NCBI GenBank assembly: GCA_016938655.1 | Contig: JAFGUG010000080.1 | Location: forward strand, 1-64,000 | Length of the DNA stretch: 64,000 nucleotides | Direction of reading: 5' to 3' | DNA from: Thiotrichales bacterium | Lineage (GTDB): Bacteria > Pseudomonadota > Gammaproteobacteria > Thiomicrospirales > Thiomicrospiraceae | Shown: one piece after another, positions 60,699-64,000 of the stretch | Position numbering within the stretch: the first letter of the stretch is position 1 | How the letters are laid out: the number at the start of each line of letters is the position of its first letter | Made by a program: the position numbers and the translations under genes | Notes under the pieces: generated by a model | What the model saw: only the letters and a program-made list of their open reading frames with translations | Database searches by the model: none | What the model was told of the DNA's origin: nothing

Positions 60699-63600
60699 AT
60701 GTCCAACAAACACCCACTCGAAATCGAATTTTTCACCCTTTTTCAAACAGACCCACTGCTGCTTGATCGCTTTCAAGAGAGTGTGTTTGATGGGTTATGG
60801 TATTGGGACTTAACCGACACCAATCAGCGCTGGATGAATGATAAATTTTGGACACTCTTAGGTTATGACCCACAAGCACATCCAGACCTACAAGGTTCTT
60901 GGGCATCGGTCATTCACCCTGACGATTTACAGCTTATGGAGACCTGTTTAAAGACCTTTATAGAGCACAGCAAACAGACCTTTGACCAAGTGCTACGCTA
61001 CCTCAATAAACAGGGCGAAACCATCTACATTCGTTGCCACGGCTTTGTGATTCACGACAACGCCGGCCAACCATTTCGACTGGTGGGCGTGCATACCAAT
61101 TTAACCGACTATGTAGACCTTAAAAACACGCTAACCGCAGAAAATAGGCTTATTAAAGAGCGACTCAATAACGCGTTAGAGGGCAGCAGTGACGGTGTTT
61201 GGGATTGGAATATGGACACCAACGAAGTATTTTACTCACCGCGTTGGAAGGCGATGTTAGGTTATAGCGAACAGGAACTCACCGTAGACGAGTTAACTTG
61301 GAAAAACTTACTCCATCCCGATGACCTTGACGCCGCCAATGCCTATAACCAAGCGTTTCTAGAAAGTGATCAATTAAGTTACGAAATCCGCTTTAGAATG
61401 CGCCACAAAAAAGGCCATTACGTGCCCATCTTATCGCGTGCCAAAAAAGTTTGCGTTCCCAACCCCGATTCAAAATTAGAGTTTAACCATCTCATCGGCA
61501 CCCACGTTGATTTGACTAATATTGTGGAAATTCAAGAGAAGCTCAATCAACAAATTAAAATTACCCGCACCTATCTCAATAACACCTCCGCGATTATGCT
61601 GGCGCTGGACACCAACGCCAACATCACTATGCTCAATCAAAAAGGCCAAGAGATTTTGGGGGTAACGGAAGACGAAGTGCTGGGTAAAAACTGGTTTGAA
61701 CAACCGTTTTTACCGCCTGAAATTCTGCCAAAAATTAAGCAAGACCATGCCGACTTCCTAGCAGAACGAACACAGCTCCAAGAGCCTTATGATCATGAAA
61801 TCATTACCCACAACCAGGGTCGTAAAATATTTACTTGGAGCAACAAGCTATTAAAAGATGACAATGACCAAGTCATTGGCACCCTAAGTTCGGCCATTGA
61901 TATTACCGAACGTACTTTGCTAAACAACCAATTACAACAAAGTGAAACCCTGCTTAAACAGGCTCAAAAACTCGCCAAGGTGGGACACTATACCCTCGAC
62001 ATAAAAAATGATTGCTGGGTTTGTTCTGAAGAAGTTCAGGCCATGTTCGGCATACCCGATGATTACCTGAAAACGACAATAGGCTGGACCAAAATAATTC
62101 ATCCAGACCATCAACAAGAGATGCATGACTATTTCATAAACGGGGTGATTGCCAAAAAAACAGCGTTTGATAAACAGTATAAAATCATCAATCAAACCAC
62201 TCAAAATACCTTGTGGGTGCATGGTAAAGGCACGCTTAAATACGATGAAAACGGTCAGCCAATTGAAATGTTCGGCACCATACAAGACATCTCAGAGCAA
62301 AAACGCATCGAAGACAAACTGACCTTAGCCGGCACCGTTTATAAAAACGCCAATGAAGGCATTATGGTCACCGATAAACACAGCACCATTATTGATGTTA
62401 ACCAAGCGTTTACGGACATTACTGGGTTTAGTAAAAAAGAGGCCATTGGCAAAACCCCCAGAATGCTGCATTCGGGTGTGCATCCACCCGCTTTTTATAA
62501 AGCGATGTGGGAGCACATTAACGTGGAAGGCAAATGGAGCGGTGAAATTTGGAACCGCAATAAAACTGGTGATATTTTTCCAGAACTCATGAACATCAGC
62601 GTCATCAAAGACGACAAGGGTCAGGTGCAATACTATCTGGGCCTGTTCTCAGACATTACCCAACAAAAGGGCAATGAACTCAAACTTAAACAAATGGCAC
62701 ACTTTGATCCTTTGACAGGCCTGCCTAATCGTGTGCTGTTCAGCGAGCGTCTTAATCAAGCGATTACCCAAGCCAACTTAGAAGATAAACTCATCTCTTT
62801 GGCATTCTTAGATTTAGACGGCTTCAAAGAGATTAACGACACACTAGGTCACCACATTGGCGATAAGCTGTTAAAAATCATAGGCAAGCGATACCATCAA
62901 GAAGCACGCGAACATGACACCATTGCCCGCATTGGCGGTGACGAATTTATTATTCTGCTAAATGATGTAAAAAGCGTTGAAGAGACCTTTTTGATTTTTG
63001 AGCGCTTCTTAGCGATTACCAATCAACCGGTTCATATAGAAGGTCACCAACTGCAGGTCACCTGCAGCATTGGGGTCACCTATTACCCACAAAATTTACC
63101 GGTTGATTCCGACCAGCTAATTCGCCAAGCGGATAATGCGATGTATCAAGCAAAAGTACTCGGCAAAAATAACTACCACGTCTTCGACAACCAAAAAGAC
63201 CTGCTGGCGCGTGCCCTTCATCAAGACATTTTGGCAGTGGATAACGCCATTAAAAACGATGAAATGGTACTTTACTACCAACCTAAAACCGACATGGTCA
63301 CCGGCAGAACCTTTGGTTTTGAAGCGCTAATTCGCTGGCAACACCCTGAAAAAGGCATGTTGCAACCCGGCGACTTTTTGCCAACCATTGAAAAACAGCC
63401 TGTTTCAATTAATTTAGATAAATGGGTGATTGAACACGCTTTTCAACAGGCCAGCCAATGGATGAATCAAAACTTAATCTACACCATCAGCGTCAATCTT
63501 GGGGCGCAAATTTTACAGAGCGATCAGTTAATTGATTACTTAAAAAGTATGCTTAAAAAATACCCCAATGTACCTGCCCGTTTAATTGAACTGGAAGTGC

Positions 63601-63977
63601 TTGAGACCAGCGCACTGCAAGATATGCAACACGCCTCTCAACTGATGCGCCAAAGTGAAGCGATGGGCATCAAAATTGCCATCGATGATTTTGGAACTGG
63701 CTACTCGTCACTTGAATATTTAAAAAGCTTACCCGCCAGTTACTTAAAAATTGACCAATCGTTCGTACGCGATATGTTAGTGGATGAGAGTGATTTGGCA
63801 ATTTTAAAAGCGGTGATTGGTCTAGCAGAAGCGTTTAAGATGGAAACCATTGCCGAAGGGGTAGAGACCGATGAACACGCAAAACAGCTGATTGCGCTAG
63901 GGTGTCGTTATGGCCAAGGCTACGGCATTGCCAAACCCATGCCGGCAAGTGCGGTTGCCGATTGGCTGAAAGCGTAA
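60699..63977 (+). CDS. Multi-PAS GGDEF-EAL cyclic-di-GMP enzyme
   Basis: 1092 residues, apparently cytoplasmic. About five PAS domains (approx. 25-150, 160-285, 290-405, 410-530 and 540-650), each closing with a PAC-like motif such as GTHVDLTNIVE or GTIQDISEQK, then GGDEF (RIGGDEF near 745, with intact RxxD as REHD) and EAL (FEALIRWQHP near 870; ELEVLE, DDFGTGYSS, KIDQSF, EGVE, QGYG). Both domains look catalytic. The many PAS units suggest control by redox, oxygen or light, but no cofactor-specific residue can be named. Confidence 0.92.
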   Translation: MSNKHPLEIEFFTLFQTDPLLLDRFQESVFDGLWYWDLTDTNQRWMNDKFWTLLGYDPQAHPDLQGSWASVIHPDDLQLMETCLKTFIEHSKQTFDQVLRYLNKQGETIYIRCHGFVIHDNAGQPFRLVGVHTNLTDYVDLKNTLTAENRLIKERLNNALEGSSDGVWDWNMDTNEVFYSPRWKAMLGYSEQELTVDELTWKNLLHPDDLDAANAYNQAFLESDQLSYEIRFRMRHKKGHYVPILSRAKKVCVPNPDSKLEFNHLIGTHVDLTNIVEIQEKLNQQIKITRTYLNNTSAIMLALDTNANITMLNQKGQEILGVTEDEVLGKNWFEQPFLPPEILPKIKQDHADFLAERTQLQEPYDHEIITHNQGRKIFTWSNKLLKDDNDQVIGTLSSAIDITERTLLNNQLQQSETLLKQAQKLAKVGHYTLDIKNDCWVCSEEVQAMFGIPDDYLKTTIGWTKIIHPDHQQEMHDYFINGVIAKKTAFDKQYKIINQTTQNTLWVHGKGTLKYDENGQPIEMFGTIQDISEQKRIEDKLTLAGTVYKNANEGIMVTDKHSTIIDVNQAFTDITGFSKKEAIGKTPRMLHSGVHPPAFYKAMWEHINVEGKWSGEIWNRNKTGDIFPELMNISVIKDDKGQVQYYLGLFSDITQQKGNELKLKQMAHFDPLTGLPNRVLFSERLNQAITQANLEDKLISLAFLDLDGFKEINDTLGHHIGDKLLKIIGKRYHQEAREHDTIARIGGDEFIILLNDVKSVEETFLIFERFLAITNQPVHIEGHQLQVTCSIGVTYYPQNLPVDSDQLIRQADNAMYQAKVLGKNNYHVFDNQKDLLARALHQDILAVDNAIKNDEMVLYYQPKTDMVTGRTFGFEALIRWQHPEKGMLQPGDFLPTIEKQPVSINLDKWVIEHAFQQASQWMNQNLIYTISVNLGAQILQSDQLIDYLKSMLKKYPNVPARLIELEVLETSALQDMQHASQLMRQSEAMGIKIAIDDFGTGYSSLEYLKSLPASYLKIDQSFVRDMLVDESDLAILKAVIGLAEAFKMETIAEGVETDEHAKQLIALGCRYGQGYGIAKPMPASAVADWLKA

Positions 63978-63991
63978 ATCCATTTAAAACA

Positions 63992-64000
63992 AGCAGGCCT
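63992..64000. repeat. Palindrome copy cut by window end
   Basis: AGCAGGCCT at the right edge, preceded by AAAACA as after gltD, is the first part of another copy. Confidence 0.7.

Overview
The window looks like chromosomal DNA of a gammaproteobacterium, most plausibly a sulfur-oxidising chemolithoautotroph of the Thiomicrospira/Hydrogenovibrio/Thiomicrorhabdus group. This is inferred from three things: an SbtA/SbtB-like bicarbonate uptake pair, an enterobacteria-like rhodanese-grxC-secB-gpsA gene order, and a very signal-transduction-rich gene set. Base composition is moderate and A+T-leaning. About 44 genes are credible. I see no rRNA, tRNA, phage, transposase or CRISPR array.

Layout. 0.3-7.2 kb: housekeeping (tyrS, class 1B pyrD, trmL, gpsA, secB, grxC, rhodanese, gpmI). 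7.4-9.5 kb: cardiolipin synthase and an EEP-family hydrolase. 9.7-15.6 kb: gltBD glutamate synthase. 15.7-16.9 kb: a gene-free tract holding three copies of a structured repeat. 16.9-24.5 kb: trhO, a hybrid histidine kinase, a CHASE3 chemoreceptor, an AEC-family permease and a small secreted protein. 24.7-26.0 kb: sbtA-sbtB-like. 26.4-33.0 kb: tamA-tamB (with a possible 20-codon leader) and an SDR oxidoreductase. 33-43.3 kb: a GGDEF-EAL enzyme, malic enzyme, a ChaN-like lipoprotein, an ldhA-sppA pair, and two tandem membrane diguanylate cyclases that are both frameshifted. 43.5-49.5 kb: an orphan TRAP-type binding protein, a second chemoreceptor, and an H-NOX/hybrid-kinase pair. 49.6-54.1 kb: a DnaJ-family chaperone, then a secreted coiled-coil protein, a putative beta-barrel, a DUF6502-like protein and a DUF5666-like protein. 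54.2-56.8 kb: a TonB-dependent receptor with a small His-rich protein. 57-64 kb: pgm, a patatin, an EfpL/YeiP-type factor and a large PAS-GGDEF-EAL protein.

Working together: carbon entry (SbtA-like), nitrogen assimilation (GltBD), sugar-phosphate steps (GpmI, Pgm, malic enzyme) and envelope biogenesis (SecB, TamAB, Cls, SppA) are interleaved with sensory output through c-di-GMP, chemotaxis and a probable nitric-oxide sensor.

Two features stand out beyond the genes. A 12-bp palindrome, AGCAGGCCTGCT, occurs perfectly 11 times in 64 kb, with many shorter variants; it sits mostly between genes and sometimes inside them in a preferred reading frame. The 15.8-16.9 kb tract carries a repeat whose hairpin stems differ between copies yet stay complementary, while the loops are conserved.
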